The notes: generated from the sequence alone by a model not told the origin. 8,212 bases of DNA from Planctomycetaceae bacterium UBA2972 (GCA_002348315.1 DEAW01000065.1:2337-10548); one strand, 5' to 3'; shown: positions 1 to 7,117, counted from the first letter of the stretch. Program-made: numbers and translations.

Positions 1-591
1 TTCTCCAGTATGCCCGGACTCTGTAGCGGAATTGCTTTACAGGTTCGCGATGGCGAAATCAAAAAGTACTTGATTCAACCCATCGATTTTCTTGGGTTTC
101 TACTGCTCACGCGCGTCGCTCATAAACTTTGTTATTATGCGATCGCTATCATTCCCTTCATGTTCGTCTTTTTTCTTTGTCGTGGATTTTTTGAGAACGG
201 TTGGCCGGACGCCTCTGTACTAGTCGCTTATTTTCTGGCATTGATCATGGGATTCCTGCTCGGTTTTTTCATCGAAGCCAGTCTAGGGTTGGTTTCCTTC
301 TGGTTTTTAGAAGTCACATCACTCATCTTCGTCTACAACCTGCTTAACTTCTTTCTCTCCGGACACATGTTCCCGCTCGATTTGCTTCCGACCTGGGCTG
401 GCGAAGTCGTGCAATTACTCCCTTTACAATACCTCGCATATTTCCCGGCAGCGGTCTTTTTGGGACGCATACCTGAAGCGGATTTATGGTTCGGGCTCGG
501 AGTGGAAGCCTGTTGGCTACTCGCATTCATTATCCTGTCGCGTATCATGCTGCAGCGTGGTATTCATCGCTATAGCGGATTCGGAGGGTAA
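1..591 (+). CDS. ABC-2 family permease (DUF990-like), N-terminus missing
   Basis: Membrane subunit of a probable ABC exporter. The reading frame is open from base 1 and the first ATG (base 10) lies inside a conserved stretch, so the true start is upstream; 196 residues are visible and roughly 70 are probably missing compared with the usual 260-270. The early segment GEIKKYLIQPID (residues 18-29 of the visible part) matches the cytoplasmic G-x-L/I...L-x-P-I element of the family and is echoed in the next gene (GNLDFALLKPID). Hydrophobic segments lie at about 43-60, 71-100, 104-120 and 160-182. The motif SGHMFPLDLLP (120-130) followed by LPLQYLAYFPA is typical of ABC2_membrane_6 (DUF990) proteins. 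GGAGGG at 583-588 near its end is the ribosome binding site of the next gene, which starts 2 bases after this stop, so the two are translated together. An ATP-binding subunit is expected upstream. Substrate unknown. Confidence 0.82.
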   Translation, partial: FSSMPGLCSGIALQVRDGEIKKYLIQPIDFLGFLLLTRVAHKLCYYAIAIIPFMFVFFLCRGFFENGWPDASVLVAYFLALIMGFLLGFFIEASLGLVSFWFLEVTSLIFVYNLLNFFLSGHMFPLDLLPTWAGEVVQLLPLQYLAYFPAAVFLGRIPEADLWFGLGVEACWLLAFIILSRIMLQRGIHRYSGFGG

Positions 592-593
592 TC

Positions 594-1451
594 ATGACCG
601 GCTACCGTCCCTCCTATCCACGCGTCTTTCTTACATTCGCTCGCAATAGCCTGGTGCGCGATATGTCGTTTCGCACGAACTTCATTCTCCAGTGCATCTC
701 AACGATTTCCTGGACTGTCATGAACATCGGGTTTTACCTGATCATCTTTCAATACACTGATTCGATTGGCAAAGGCACAGGCTGGGGTCGGGATGAATTC
801 TTTGTATTTCTTGCCACAACCTGGATCATCAACAGTCTTGTGCAGACATTCTTCATGCCCAATGCGCAGCAATTCAGTGAGTTGATTCGATCAGGCAACC
901 TGGATTTCGCCCTGCTCAAACCCATCGACACTCAGTTTGTCATCTCGTTTCCCCGCGTGGACTGGGCAGCGTTATCCAATTTAGTGATGGGGCTGGTGCT
1001 GCTAGGCTATAGTCTCTATCAACTGACCACTCGTGAAACGAACCCGCTGATTATCGATTGGCGAGCCTTATTGATGTATCCCTTTTACATCGTTTGCGGC
1101 ACCATCATTATGTACAGTGTGATGATCACACTGGCCTCCACCAGTGTCTGGCTTGGGAGAAACCAAACCCTGTATAACTTCTGGTTTTATATCACTAACT
1201 TTTCCCGTTATCCGATGGAAATCTACAAATTCGGATGGGGAATGGCTTTGTATGTATTATTCACCCTTGTGATTCCCGTCCTGCTTGTAGTCAATATTCC
1301 TGCGCGCATTATGGCCAAACCTCTGGATACCATGCAGGCCGAGTACTGGAGACTCGCCGGTTTCTCTATTTTGGCAACACTCTGTTGCCTGACGTTGAGT
1401 CGCAAGATTTTTGTGCGAGCTCTTAAAAGTTATCGGAGTGCCAGTTCATGA
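594..1451 (+). CDS. ABC-2 family permease (DUF990-like), second subunit
   Basis: A 285-residue polytopic membrane protein, complete and of family length. It is a distant paralogue of the preceding permease and probably pairs with it as a heterodimer. Hydrophobic stretches lie at about 31-52, 68-86, 125-143, 158-183, 215-235 and 252-270. Recognisable family elements are the cytoplasmic GNLDFALLKPID (101-112) and FSRYPMEIYKFGW (203-215) followed by VIPVLLVVNIPA. The start is supported by a strong GGAGGG ribosome binding site 5 bases upstream. Its stop overlaps the next start as ATGA (1448-1451), implying translational coupling to the UbiA homologue. DUF990 pairs usually work with an ABC ATPase, not visible here. 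Export is inferred from family membership; the cargo cannot be read from the sequence. Confidence 0.85.
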   Translation: MTGYRPSYPRVFLTFARNSLVRDMSFRTNFILQCISTISWTVMNIGFYLIIFQYTDSIGKGTGWGRDEFFVFLATTWIINSLVQTFFMPNAQQFSELIRSGNLDFALLKPIDTQFVISFPRVDWAALSNLVMGLVLLGYSLYQLTTRETNPLIIDWRALLMYPFYIVCGTIIMYSVMITLASTSVWLGRNQTLYNFWFYITNFSRYPMEIYKFGWGMALYVLFTLVIPVLLVVNIPARIMAKPLDTMQAEYWRLAGFSILATLCCLTLSRKIFVRALKSYRSASS

Positions 1452-2428
1452 GCGATTCAGACTCTCAAAATGACACCGCCCGTGAACCTGCTCGCACGTC
1501 GACTCTCATGGCCTATTGCAAACTGATGCGGATCGGCAACGTGTTCACCGCCTTTGCCAACATCATGATGGGCTATCTGGTTGTGCAAGCCGATCTTGGC
1601 ATCACTCAGATTACTGCCGAAAACTGGCAGCTACTCGCCTTATTACTAGTAGCAACGTTTTGCCTGTATAGCGCCGGAATGGTGCTTAACGATGTGTTTG
1701 ATGTGCAGCGTGATACGGCCGAACGAAACAACCGCCCTATCCCGGCAGGACAGGTTTCTCTGGCTGCCGCCCGGAAACTCGGCTGGGGACTGCTCGCAGC
1801 GGGAGTTGTATGCGGAGCGTTAGCGGGTTCGGGAAGTCTATGGATAGCACTTGCAGTCGCAGTCAGTGTTGTGCTTTATGACTGGATTCTCAAGCAAACT
1901 CCCATCGCACCGATCGCCATGGGTTTATGTCGCACCTTCAATATCCTGCTCGGTATGTCACTGGCCGATAGTCCATCAGCCGTGTGGCTTGGGTTTGCTC
2001 AACACCATCTGCTGATCGCAGGGAGTGTCGGAGTGTTTGTTGCCGGTCTAACCTGGTTTGCCCGCACGGAAGCTCGGGTCAGTAACCGCGGTCTACTGAC
2101 CTTTGGAGTGCTGACCATGATGGCAGGACTATGGGGACTGGCAATGTTTCCCAGATTCGTTCCTGCTGACGGAATGTTGAGATTGTCCACAGACACTGCA
2201 ACAATGTTGATCGCCTTGCTGGGAATCCTAACTTTAACTCGATGTGTCGTTGCCATCGCAGATCCCGTACCGGCCAAAGTGCAGGCTGGCGTTGTCAGTT
2301 GCCTCAAATCACTCATATTTTTTGATGCGTCGGTCATCCTTATTGTCAGCGATCGTAATCTTGCCATTGCTACGCTGGCCTTGTTACTACCCATGTTGAT
2401 TATTGGTAAGAAAATTCGCGCCACTTAA
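1448..2428 (+). CDS. UbiA-family prenyltransferase homologue, EboC-like
   Basis: A 326-residue integral membrane protein of the UbiA superfamily, whose members join a polyprenyl diphosphate to an aromatic or other acceptor in the membrane. The first Asp-rich motif is intact (N81 D82 xx D85 xxx D89), followed by RNNRPIPAG (93-101), the usual continuation. YDWILKQTPIAPIAMGLCR (144-162) and NILLGMS (165-171) are also typical. The second Asp-rich motif (DxxxD), expected near residues 197-213, is absent: GLTWFARTEA stands there. The C-terminal VQAGVVSCLKSLIFFDAS block resembles the EboC branch as I recall it. GGAG at 1435-1438, 9 bases upstream, supports the ATG, which overlaps the permease stop. 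About 20 hydrophilic residues precede the first helix. Position between an exporter pair and an EboF-like phosphodiesterase suggests making or handling a transported compound; substrate unknown. The UbiA fold is secure, the EboC label moderate. Confidence 0.82.
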   Translation: MSDSDSQNDTAREPARTSTLMAYCKLMRIGNVFTAFANIMMGYLVVQADLGITQITAENWQLLALLLVATFCLYSAGMVLNDVFDVQRDTAERNNRPIPAGQVSLAAARKLGWGLLAAGVVCGALAGSGSLWIALAVAVSVVLYDWILKQTPIAPIAMGLCRTFNILLGMSLADSPSAVWLGFAQHHLLIAGSVGVFVAGLTWFARTEARVSNRGLLTFGVLTMMAGLWGLAMFPRFVPADGMLRLSTDTATMLIALLGILTLTRCVVAIADPVPAKVQAGVVSCLKSLIFFDASVILIVSDRNLAIATLALLLPMLIIGKKIRAT

Positions 2429-2458
2429 CCAGGTTGAATTCGTAAGAGTCCTAAAACC

Positions 2459-3790
2459 ATGAAACATCTCATCTACTGCACTGTTCCCGGATTACGTCAG
2501 CAAGACTTAGCTCAAATGCCCAATCTGCAGGCGTTGATCGCTCAGGGATCTCAACAACGATTGACGACTGGATTCCCGGCAGTGACCTGGCCTGCTCAGG
2601 CCAACATGCTAACCGGTCAGCCCCCTGCCCGTCACGGAGTGATAGCCAATGGCTTTTACTGGCGTGACCAGCAGGAAGTCGAGATGTGGACTGCCTGGAA
2701 TGATAAGATCGAAGCTCCACAAATCTGGGATTTACTGCATCAAATCTCATCGGAAATCAAATCGCTGGCCTGGTTCCCGATGCTTAGCAAAGGCTGCGGG
2801 GCGGACTATATTTGTATGCCGAAGCCAGTCCATAATCCGGATGGCTCTGAGTCTCTCTGGTGTTACACGCAACCTCAACAATATTATGGTGACCTGCTTG
2901 AATCGATCGGTCACTTTCCACTGCAGCATTTCTGGGGCCCGCTGGCCAATATCAAATCCTCCCAATGGATTCTTGAAAGTGCCGTCAAAGCGATTTCAGA
3001 TTTCCAGCCGCACTTTTCCTACATCTACATACCGCATCTCGATTATGCCGCTCAAAAACTTGGGCCGGACAGTCCGGCAGCCCGGCAGTCTGTCGTAGAA
3101 CTGGACGAAGTGTTAGGAGACATGATGGCCGGAGTGCATGCTGGTTTAGGTGACGAGAATGTCGTGTGGATCATCGCCAGTGAATACGTCATCACGGAAG
3201 TGGACCATGTCAGTTATCCCAATAGACAGTTACGTGAAGCTGGGTTATTACAGGTTGCTGTCCAGGAAGACGGTGAACATCTCGATCTGCAATCTCCTGC
3301 CTGGGCATTGGTCGATCATCAGTTTTCCCATGTCTTCGTCAAAGACGCTGCCAACGAAGTGATCGAGCAAGTACGCCTGCTATTTAATGATCAAGAGGGA
3401 ATCTCAGAAGTGCTGGTGGGAGAAGAACGAGCCAAATATGGATTAGATCATCCGCGCAGCGGCGAAGTGATTCTCGTTTCAACCTCCAACAGCTGGCAAG
3501 CCTATTACTGGTGGCTGGACGATCAACAAGCACCAGGATTTGCGCGAACTGTCGATATCCACCGCAAGCCGGGGTATGATCCGGTCGAATTGCATTTTGA
3601 CATGGCCACTAAGAGTATTCCGCTTGATGCCACTTTAATTAAAGGATCTCACGGAGCTCCGGTGACAAAGGAGGATCAGCGAGGAGTGATTTTGTCGAAC
3701 TGTCCGGAAATACTTCAGGATCGAGATTGGCATGATTTGGAATTATGTGATCACCTGGTCCAACACGTGGCGGCACAGCATGAAGCCTGA
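2459..3790 (+). CDS. Type I phosphodiesterase/nucleotide pyrophosphatase homologue, EboF-like
   Basis: A 443-residue alkaline-phosphatase-superfamily protein with no signal peptide or membrane segment, so probably cytoplasmic. The N-terminal layout is that of nucleotide pyrophosphatases: PNLQALIAQG (21-30), the nucleophile region FPAVTWPAQANMLTG (39-53, candidate T43), then PARHGVIANGFYW. Several metal ligands known from the Xanthomonas enzyme are replaced: the Asp of the opening DG is P10-G11; the DxxGHxxGP motif is D195...Q199...GP; and SDHG is S241-E242-Y243. The late GSHG (396-399, H398) is kept. PHLDY and SEY are, from memory, shared by the EboF branch, so this looks like a subfamily trait and not decay. 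It follows the UbiA homologue by 30 bases with a poor ribosome binding site, so it is probably co-transcribed. Catalytic activity and substrate are uncertain. Confidence 0.8.
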   Translation: MKHLIYCTVPGLRQQDLAQMPNLQALIAQGSQQRLTTGFPAVTWPAQANMLTGQPPARHGVIANGFYWRDQQEVEMWTAWNDKIEAPQIWDLLHQISSEIKSLAWFPMLSKGCGADYICMPKPVHNPDGSESLWCYTQPQQYYGDLLESIGHFPLQHFWGPLANIKSSQWILESAVKAISDFQPHFSYIYIPHLDYAAQKLGPDSPAARQSVVELDEVLGDMMAGVHAGLGDENVVWIIASEYVITEVDHVSYPNRQLREAGLLQVAVQEDGEHLDLQSPAWALVDHQFSHVFVKDAANEVIEQVRLLFNDQEGISEVLVGEERAKYGLDHPRSGEVILVSTSNSWQAYYWWLDDQQAPGFARTVDIHRKPGYDPVELHFDMATKSIPLDATLIKGSHGAPVTKEDQRGVILSNCPEILQDRDWHDLELCDHLVQHVAAQHEA

Positions 3791-3814
3791 CACGAAGACG
3801 ATTTGCAGTATTAT
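3787..3814 (+). promoter_or_regulatory. Candidate sigma-70-type promoter for ispF-cysS
   Basis: CTGACA (3787-3792, 5 of 6 consensus) and TATTAT (3809-3814, 5 of 6) are separated by 16 bases. The -35 element covers the TGA stop of the phosphodiesterase gene. Transcription would start near 3821, giving a leader of about 50 bases before the ispF ATG. Found by eye, so chance matches are possible. Confidence 0.42.
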
Positions 3815-3871
3815 AAAGAAATAGTACCCAACTGTTTTCCCAACTTTCCTGCCATTTTTATAGATTCCAAC

Positions 3872-4366
3872 ATGCCTGACATTCCTGCCATCCGTATCGG
3901 TCTCGGCCATGACACCCATCGCCTTGGTGCCGGTGGTCCGATGGTATTGGGGGGCATTACGATCGATTGCGACCATCATTTGATTGGGCACAGCGATGCG
4001 GATGTCTTGCTGCATGCGATCACCGATGCCCTTTTAGGTGCGGCGGGTTTGGGAGACATTGGCACCTTGTTTCCGAATACCGATGAAAGTAATAAAAACC
4101 GTTGTTCTCGTGAGATGTTGCAACAGGCTCACCAGAAAGTGTTGGCTGCCGGTTGGAAAATCACCAATCTAGACTGTGTGGTTTTTGCAACTCAGCCTAA
4201 AATCAGTCCTTACCGAAACTCGATGATTCAAAGTATTCAGGACACACTGGGACTTGAAGCCGGTCAGGTTTTTGTCAAAGGTAAAACTGGCGAAAAGGTC
4301 GGCCCGGTGGGTCGAGCGGAAGCGATCATGGCTGAATGTATCGTGTTACTTCATCAAGACGGTTAA
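3872..4366 (+). CDS. ispF: 2-C-methyl-D-erythritol 2,4-cyclodiphosphate synthase
   Basis: Converts CDP-methylerythritol 2-phosphate to methylerythritol 2,4-cyclodiphosphate and CMP, the fifth step of the MEP isoprenoid pathway; the family forms cytoplasmic homotrimers. The 164-residue product is close to the usual 157-160. IGLGHDTHRL carries metal ligands D14 and H16. The GHSDADVLLHAITDALLGA block gives the third ligand H48. GDIGTLFPNTD (61-71) and FVKGKTGEKVGPVGRAEAI (134-152, with T139 and E141) are the remaining conserved elements. K138 stands where E. coli has T132, a substitution I have seen in other IspF proteins. The ATG at 3872 is chosen because homology begins at once; an in-frame TTG at 3803 would add 23 unconserved residues and lies inside the candidate promoter. 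No clear ribosome binding site is seen. cysS follows after 52 bases. Confidence 0.95.
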   Translation: MPDIPAIRIGLGHDTHRLGAGGPMVLGGITIDCDHHLIGHSDADVLLHAITDALLGAAGLGDIGTLFPNTDESNKNRCSREMLQQAHQKVLAAGWKITNLDCVVFATQPKISPYRNSMIQSIQDTLGLEAGQVFVKGKTGEKVGPVGRAEAIMAECIVLLHQDG

Positions 4367-4418
4367 CCCCCTGCTCAACACTCGCTGTCTCCAATTAGAA
4401 ATCAATAGGCAAGTCGAA

Positions 4419-5951
4419 ATGATTCGCGTCTACAACACACTGTCAAAGCAAAAAGAAAATTTCCAACCACTTGAAGAAGGAAAGGTTGGCATCTATCTGT
4501 GCGGGCCCACAGTCTACGACAAGAGTCACATCGGCCACATGGTAGGACCGATTATCTTTGACACGATCAAACGTTACCTCAGCTTTAGTGGTATGGACGT
4601 CACCTGGGTCGTCAACATCACGGATGTGGATGACAAGCTGATTATGAAGTCCCGTGACCGCGGCATCCCTATGGAAGCAATAGCCGAAGAAATGACGGAA
4701 GACTACCTGAAGAATCTGGCCGCCTTGGGCGTTGATCAAATCGACCAGATGCCAAAAGCAACGGAGCACATGGATGAGATCATTCAATTCACGCAGGACT
4801 TGATTGATAAGGGATTCGCCTATGCGGTCGATGGCGATGTATTTTTTGACGTCGCCGCGGATCAGGGATACGGAAAACTAAGTAACCGCAGTGCGGATGC
4901 TGCTCAGGGGGCCGGCGGAGAAGCCGCTTCCCGAAAGAAATCTGCCAGTGATTTCGCGTTATGGAAAGCAGCCAAAGACGATGAACCAAGTTGGGATAGT
5001 CCCTGGGGAAAAGGACGCCCGGGCTGGCACATCGAATGCTCGGCCATGAGCCGCGGCATTCTTGGCGAATCGTTTGACATTCATGGCGGTGGACTCGATC
5101 TGGTCTTTCCCCATCATGAAAACGAATTAGCTCAGAGTGAATGCTGTCACGGTAAGCCGATGGTTAAGTACTGGATGCACAATGGATTGATGCGTGCCGG
5201 AGATGCTACTGGAAAGGTCGGTGGGCGTAGTGATCGTGAAGCTGAAGAGCAACAACAGGCAACGGTTGAAACCAAGATTAGTCGCAGTAAAGGTGCCGGA
5301 GGGCTGGCCGATCTCATCGACACTCACGGTGGCGAACGCATTCGCTTCTTCCTCCTACGAACGCATTACCGCAGTACTATCATCTTTAGTGAACCGGGAC
5401 TGGAAGAAGCCGGAGTGGCACTCGAAAGTTTCTATCGATTATTTGAACGATTTGAACGCATTACCGGCACCGATTTCTATACGATCGCACCTACGGCTGA
5501 ACGAACACAAGGTGAATTTGAAGCGGGAGACTGTGAGTTCCTGAAGCAGGTCGCCGATCATCGACAAAGTTATTTGGATCACATGGACGATGACTTCAAT
5601 ACAGGTGGAGCCACGAGTGACTTGTTCGATCTGGTAAGAACGATAAATCGGTTCATCGACGAGCACCAATTGGAACAGGCAGAATCGACCGAAGCGATTG
5701 CAGCTCTGACGCAAGCGGTTACGACACTCAGGGAATTAAGTGCCATCCTCGGTGTCTTCAAGACACCACCAGCCAATTCGGCAGGCGGCGATGCCTTGAC
5801 GAACCAGTTAATGGAATTACTGATCGCACTGCGAGCAGAAGCACGCGCAAGTAAAAACTTTGAAATTGCTGACCGAATTCGCGATGGACTGGCCGAAATC
5901 GGAGTGACGATTGAAGATCGTAAGGATGGAACGGGATGGCGAGCCGGTTAA
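4419..5951 (+). CDS. cysS: Cysteinyl-tRNA synthetase
   Basis: Class I aminoacyl-tRNA synthetase that charges tRNA-Cys in the cytoplasm. The 510-residue product exceeds the E. coli enzyme (461). The HIGH motif is exact (H37-I38-G39-H40) after CGPTVYD. Zinc ligands are C28, C207 (GWHIECSAM), H232 and E236 (FPHHENE). The KMSKS loop is KISRS (286-290), preceded by about 22 extra charged residues after WMHNGLM, and followed by GAGGLADLI instead of LGN. A DALR-type helical domain follows from about 337, and the C-terminus (about 471-508) has the usual ASKNFEIADRIRDGL and GTGW elements. The ATG at 4419 is chosen because MIRVYNTLSKQ is the family N-terminus; the frame stays open back to 4254 but that part overlaps ispF and has no similarity. 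The stop shares TTAA with the convergent ruvA. Confidence 0.96.
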   Translation: MIRVYNTLSKQKENFQPLEEGKVGIYLCGPTVYDKSHIGHMVGPIIFDTIKRYLSFSGMDVTWVVNITDVDDKLIMKSRDRGIPMEAIAEEMTEDYLKNLAALGVDQIDQMPKATEHMDEIIQFTQDLIDKGFAYAVDGDVFFDVAADQGYGKLSNRSADAAQGAGGEAASRKKSASDFALWKAAKDDEPSWDSPWGKGRPGWHIECSAMSRGILGESFDIHGGGLDLVFPHHENELAQSECCHGKPMVKYWMHNGLMRAGDATGKVGGRSDREAEEQQQATVETKISRSKGAGGLADLIDTHGGERIRFFLLRTHYRSTIIFSEPGLEEAGVALESFYRLFERFERITGTDFYTIAPTAERTQGEFEAGDCEFLKQVADHRQSYLDHMDDDFNTGGATSDLFDLVRTINRFIDEHQLEQAESTEAIAALTQAVTTLRELSAILGVFKTPPANSAGGDALTNQLMELLIALRAEARASKNFEIADRIRDGLAEIGVTIEDRKDGTGWRAG

Positions 5952-6565
5952 CGTGAACTTTGATACACTGCGTTAATTAGTGATTCAACATCCTTGAATT
6001 TCTCTCCACTGGCGATAGCTTTTTCCACCAGGTGACGAGCATCAGATTCCGAATGCCCAAGATTGCATAGGATATCGCATGTTTGTTCGACAATATCGGG
6101 TTCGATATCAGCGGCTGTCGCTGAGTCTTTCGCAACCAGCAGAGCGAATTTAGCCATCTTACGTCGTAAGCGAGCGATAATTCGTTCTGACATTGCCGGG
6201 CCAACTCCGGGCAGCGTTGTCAGGCCTTTCACATCCTGATCTTCAATAAGCTGAGCAATTTCCCTCACCGGTCGCACCATCGCGCGGAGTGCTTTCTTGA
6301 CACCTACTCCGTCAACACTGCAAAAGAGTTCGAAGAATTCGAGTTCAACTTTATTGAGAAAGCCCACCATTCGAGGAGTGATTTTTCCCTGTGGGTTTCC
6401 ATCAAAGTAAAACACGGTGTGTAAACCGACATCATCACCTGACAACGGCTGCAGATTGCGTCGAACAAAGTCGGGCACAAAGACTTCAAACTGAAATGCT
6501 CCGACCTCAATAATCACGGCCTCTTCATAGACTTCCAAAAGCCTGCCTGTCAGAAACTTAATCAT
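5948..6565 (-). CDS. ruvA: Holliday junction branch migration protein RuvA
   Basis: RuvA tetramers bind four-way junctions and load the RuvB hexamers that drive branch migration. The 205-residue length fits the family (203 in E. coli). MIKFLTGRL opens the OB-fold domain (about 1-65). Two helix-hairpin-helix motifs follow: FFELFCSVDGVGVKKAL (about 77-93) and LTTLPGVGPAMSERIIARL (about 115-133). The C-terminal RuvB-contacting domain has CDILCNLGHSESDA (about 163-176). The acidic-pin region differs from E. coli: YFDGNPQGKITPRMVGF replaces the RED...YGF loop and is about 6 residues longer. The ATG at 6565 is preferred to a TTG at 6574 because the ribosome binding site lies 11 bases from the ATG but only 2 from the TTG. 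It follows ruvC by 48 bases in the same operon and its stop overlaps that of convergent cysS. Confidence 0.95.
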   Translation of the reverse strand: MIKFLTGRLLEVYEEAVIIEVGAFQFEVFVPDFVRRNLQPLSGDDVGLHTVFYFDGNPQGKITPRMVGFLNKVELEFFELFCSVDGVGVKKALRAMVRPVREIAQLIEDQDVKGLTTLPGVGPAMSERIIARLRRKMAKFALLVAKDSATAADIEPDIVEQTCDILCNLGHSESDARHLVEKAIASGEKFKDVESLINAVYQSSR

Positions 6566-6576
6566 CGACTTCAATA

Positions 6577-6583
6577 CCCTCCT
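6577..6583 (-). promoter_or_regulatory. Strong ribosome binding site of ruvA
   Basis: The minus strand reads AGGAGGG, a near-perfect anti-16S match, 11 bases before the ATG at 6565. It is the strongest such site in the minus-strand operon. Its position argues against the TTG at 6574, which would leave only 2 bases of spacing. Confidence 0.75.
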
Positions 6584-6613
6584 GGTACTGTAAAACGGCT
6601 GGTTGTAGTCAGC

Positions 6614-7117
6614 CTAATATTCTTTACCTAAATAAGCATGGCATAAGGCAATCGCCAGAGCATCTGCCACATCATTCGGTTCCGGCGGCTCAGGCAAATT
6701 GAATTCACGGCAAATCGATGCCTGAATCTGTTCTTTAGATGCCCGGCCGTTGCCGGTAAGTACTTTTTTGATTTTAGTGGATGCATAGTGATAAATCGGA
6801 ATCTCACTTTGAGAAGCTGCCAGACAGATCACTCCGCGAGCGTGCCCCATGATGATCGAAGTCATCGGATGAGCATAGTGCGAATATAGTTTTTCGATCG
6901 CCAATTGATCTGGATTCACAGACTCGACCAGATCTCTTACTCCCTCAAAAATTCGCTTCACTTTATCTGGCAATTCGCCCTTCCCGCCGCGGATCACTCC
7001 GGCTTCCACAATCGTCAATTTATTGGCTCGTTGATCCAGTACACCATAGCCCGTGATATTAACCCCGGGGTCAATACCAAGAATGCGTCGGGACTGGATA
7101 AGCGATTCATCAACCAT
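6614..7117 (-). CDS. ruvC: Crossover junction endodeoxyribonuclease RuvC
   Basis: Holliday-junction resolvase: a homodimer that makes paired nicks in four-way junctions. The product is 167 residues (173 in E. coli). All four RNase H-like catalytic acids are present: D16 in ILGIDPG, E75 in LAIEKLY, and D149 and D152 in PNDVADALAIALCHAYL. GHARGV (91-96) and ASTKIKKVLTGNGRASKEQ (112-130) are family signatures. LYSHYAHPMTSIIM replaces the FMAKNADSALKL of E. coli. The ATG at 7117 is chosen because homology begins 9 residues later. Upstream in-frame ATG (7171) and 7264 starts add unconserved residues; 7264 lies beyond the predicted promoter and 7171 would leave almost no leader. No good ribosome binding site precedes 7117, so this start is less certain than the gene. 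ruvA follows in the same operon. Confidence 0.94.
   Translation of the reverse strand: MVDESLIQSRRILGIDPGVNITGYGVLDQRANKLTIVEAGVIRGGKGELPDKVKRIFEGVRDLVESVNPDQLAIEKLYSHYAHPMTSIIMGHARGVICLAASQSEIPIYHYASTKIKKVLTGNGRASKEQIQASICREFNLPEPPEPNDVADALAIALCHAYLGKEY

Noticed and set aside
1999..2424. 141-codon open frame on the minus strand inside the UbiA gene
   Set aside because: It lies wholly opposite a well-supported membrane protein gene and shows no recognisable domain. It is a shadow of that gene.
2649..3098. 149-codon open frame on the plus strand inside the phosphodiesterase gene
   Set aside because: It is out of frame with a conserved protein and shows no family features.
3803..3871. In-frame TTG extension of ispF by 23 residues
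   Set aside because: The added residues show no family similarity, and the TTG lies inside the candidate promoter. The ATG at 3872 directly precedes the conserved IspF N-terminus.
4254..4418. In-frame extension of cysS by 55 residues
   Set aside because: It overlaps the conserved end of ispF in another frame and reads as unconserved sequence. MIRVYNTLSK at 4419 is the normal CysS start.
6597..6614. Hairpin GGCTG-N8-CAGCC at the end of ruvC, as a terminator between ruvC and ruvA
   Set aside because: The stem is only 5 bp with an 8-base loop, and the following minus-strand tract is GTTTTAC, too short for a convincing intrinsic terminator. A strong ruvA ribosome binding site follows at once.
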